Below are positions 5,636 to 6,590 of a stretch of 6,590 nucleotides of DNA, one piece after another. The stretch is from an uncultured Oxalobacteraceae bacterium (GTDB lineage Bacteria > Pseudomonadota > Gammaproteobacteria > Burkholderiales > Burkholderiaceae): the NCBI GenBank assembly GCA_946479255.1, contig CAMLFK010000272.1:1-6590 (forward strand), given 5' to 3'. Made by a program: the position numbers and the translations under genes. The notes beneath the pieces are model-generated. The model was not told the DNA's origin. It saw only the letters and a list, made by a program, of their open reading frames with translations, and searched no databases. Within the stretch, counting starts at the first letter, position 1; each line of letters begins with the position of its first letter.

Positions 5636-6590
5636 CAAAACACGCAGAGCACAGCGCAAGTCCGGTCGTCACCAGCATGCGCGTGATCCCGGTCGCGGGC
5701 CGCGACAGCATGCTGCTCAACCTGTGCGGCGCGCATGCGCCCTACTTCACCCGCAACCTGGTGCTGCTGGAAGATAGCGCCGGGCATACGGGGATTGGTG
5801 AAGTACCGGGCGGCGCGGGCATCTTGCGCGCACTGGAAAATGCCATTCCGCTGGTATTGGGCACGCAGCTGGGACGCTTTAACCGCACCCTGAACCGCAT
5901 CCGCGAGACCATCGCCGGCAAGGGTGCCTCCGGCATGCGGCACCAGGTGTCGGATGCGGCCGAAGCGGCGCTCTTGACGCAGCCCCATGAAATCAACCTG
6001 CGCCTTGAGAATGTGGTCACTGCGGTGGAAGCCGCCCTGCTCGACCTGCTCGGCCAGCACCTGGGCGTGCCTGTGTGCGAGCTGCTGGGCAGCGGCCAGC
6101 AGCGCGACAGCGTGCCGATGCTGGCCTACCTGTTTTATATCGGCGACCGTCGCCGCACCGACCTCGACTATTCTCCCGGCCAGGGCGCGCCGGATGCGTG
6201 GTATCACCTGCGCCACCAGGAAGCGGTGTCGGTGGAATCGATCGTGCGCCTGGCCGAAGCGGCCGTGGCCAAGTATGGCTTCAAGGACTTCAAGCTCAAG
6301 GGCGGCGTGATGGACGGGCGCGAGGAAATCCGCGCGGCCGCGGGCATCAAGGAACGCTTCCCGGATGCGCGCGTGACGCTCGATCCGAACGGCGCATGGG
6401 GACTGGCCGAGGCGATCGCGCTGTGCCGCGGCCAGGGCCATGTGCTGGCCTATGCCGAGGACCCGTGCGGACCGGAAGACGGTTATTCGGGCCGCGAGAC
6501 GATGGCCGAATTCCGCCGCGCCACCGGGATTCCCACCGCGACCAATATGATCGCCACCGACTGGCGCCAGATGGCCCATTCGCACCTGCT
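5623..6590 (+). CDS. gudD: D-glucarate dehydratase, enolase superfamily (3' end outside window)
   Basis: It removes water from D-glucarate to give 5-dehydro-4-deoxy-D-glucarate, the first step of cytoplasmic glucarate breakdown. The ATG at 5623 has AGGG seven bases upstream. 322 complete codons are visible, against about 446 residues in the E. coli enzyme, so roughly the last quarter is missing. Matches to GudD run throughout: [10 protein letters not shown] (21-30), [10 protein letters not shown] (36-45), [10 protein letters not shown] (142-151), FKLKGG (223-228) with the catalytic-lysine KxK at 224/226, LDPNGAW (253-259) with metal ligand Asp254, AEDPCGPE (278-285) with Glu279 and Glu285, and [12 protein letters not shown] (306-317) with Asn308. 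The catalytic histidine of the GSHSNNH region lies past the window end. A GudX-like paralogue or relaxed galactarate or idarate use cannot be excluded, but the intact KxK favours a working dehydratase. A glucarate transporter or regulator would be expected downstream. Confidence 0.95.
   Translation, partial: MAAATKHAEHSASPVVTSMRVIPVAGRDSMLLNLCGAHAPYFTRNLVLLEDSAGHTGIGEVPGGAGILRALENAIPLVLGTQLGRFNRTLNRIRETIAGKGASGMRHQVSDAAEAALLTQPHEINLRLENVVTAVEAALLDLLGQHLGVPVCELLGSGQQRDSVPMLAYLFYIGDRRRTDLDYSPGQGAPDAWYHLRHQEAVSVESIVRLAEAAVAKYGFKDFKLKGGVMDGREEIRAAAGIKERFPDARVTLDPNGAWGLAEAIALCRGQGHVLAYAEDPCGPEDGYSGRETMAEFRRATGIPTATNMIATDWRQMAHSHL

Noticed and set aside
5608..6585. A 325-codon minus-strand frame opposite gudD
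   Set aside because: The plus strand gives near-continuous agreement with glucarate dehydratase including its active-site motifs. The antisense frame has no recognisable domain and arises from the codon bias.

Overview
The window is GC-rich chromosomal DNA of a Gram-negative bacterium. The gene content (two-partner secretion proteins with a long ESPR-type signal, a secreted XynE-like SGNH hydrolase, a GudD-type glucarate dehydratase) and the codon use suggest a betaproteobacterium, perhaps Oxalobacteraceae such as Massilia or Duganella. That placement is inference from general resemblance, not a computed assignment.

Layout. Four genes lie on the minus strand and one on the plus strand. Reading leftwards from about 5.57 kb, the minus strand carries: (i) a secreted SGNH/GDSL hydrolase (5565-4303); (ii) a 65-residue putative exported protein (4306-4109) whose ATG overlaps the hydrolase stop as ATGA; (iii) a 164-bp gap holding a perfect 14-bp palindrome; (iv) a TpsB/ShlB-type outer-membrane transporter (3944-2208); and (v) after 53 bp, its TpsA partner, a filamentous-haemagglutinin-like exoprotein (2154 to beyond base 1). 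The TpsA frame is open through the left edge, so only its first 718 codons are visible. On the plus strand, D-glucarate dehydratase (gudD) starts at 5623 and runs off the right edge after 322 complete codons.

How they work together. TpsB and TpsA form a type Vb (two-partner) secretion system: TpsA crosses the inner membrane by Sec, its TPS domain is recognised by the periplasmic POTRA domains of TpsB, and it is threaded through the TpsB barrel to fold into a beta-helix at the cell surface. The visible TpsA has the ESPR signal, the TPS domain and the first 20-residue beta-helix repeats. Whether it ends as an adhesin, a haemolysin or a contact-dependent toxin is decided by sequence to the left of the window. 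The hydrolase and gudD are divergent across 57 bp with overlapping control signals. Both could belong to use of plant-type polysaccharide or sugar acids, but this is only suggested by adjacency.

No tRNA, rRNA, CRISPR array, insertion sequence or convincing intrinsic terminator was seen. The most distinctive unexplained items are the small ATGA-coupled exported protein, the 14-bp palindrome ahead of the tpsBA pair, and the crowded divergent promoter region.
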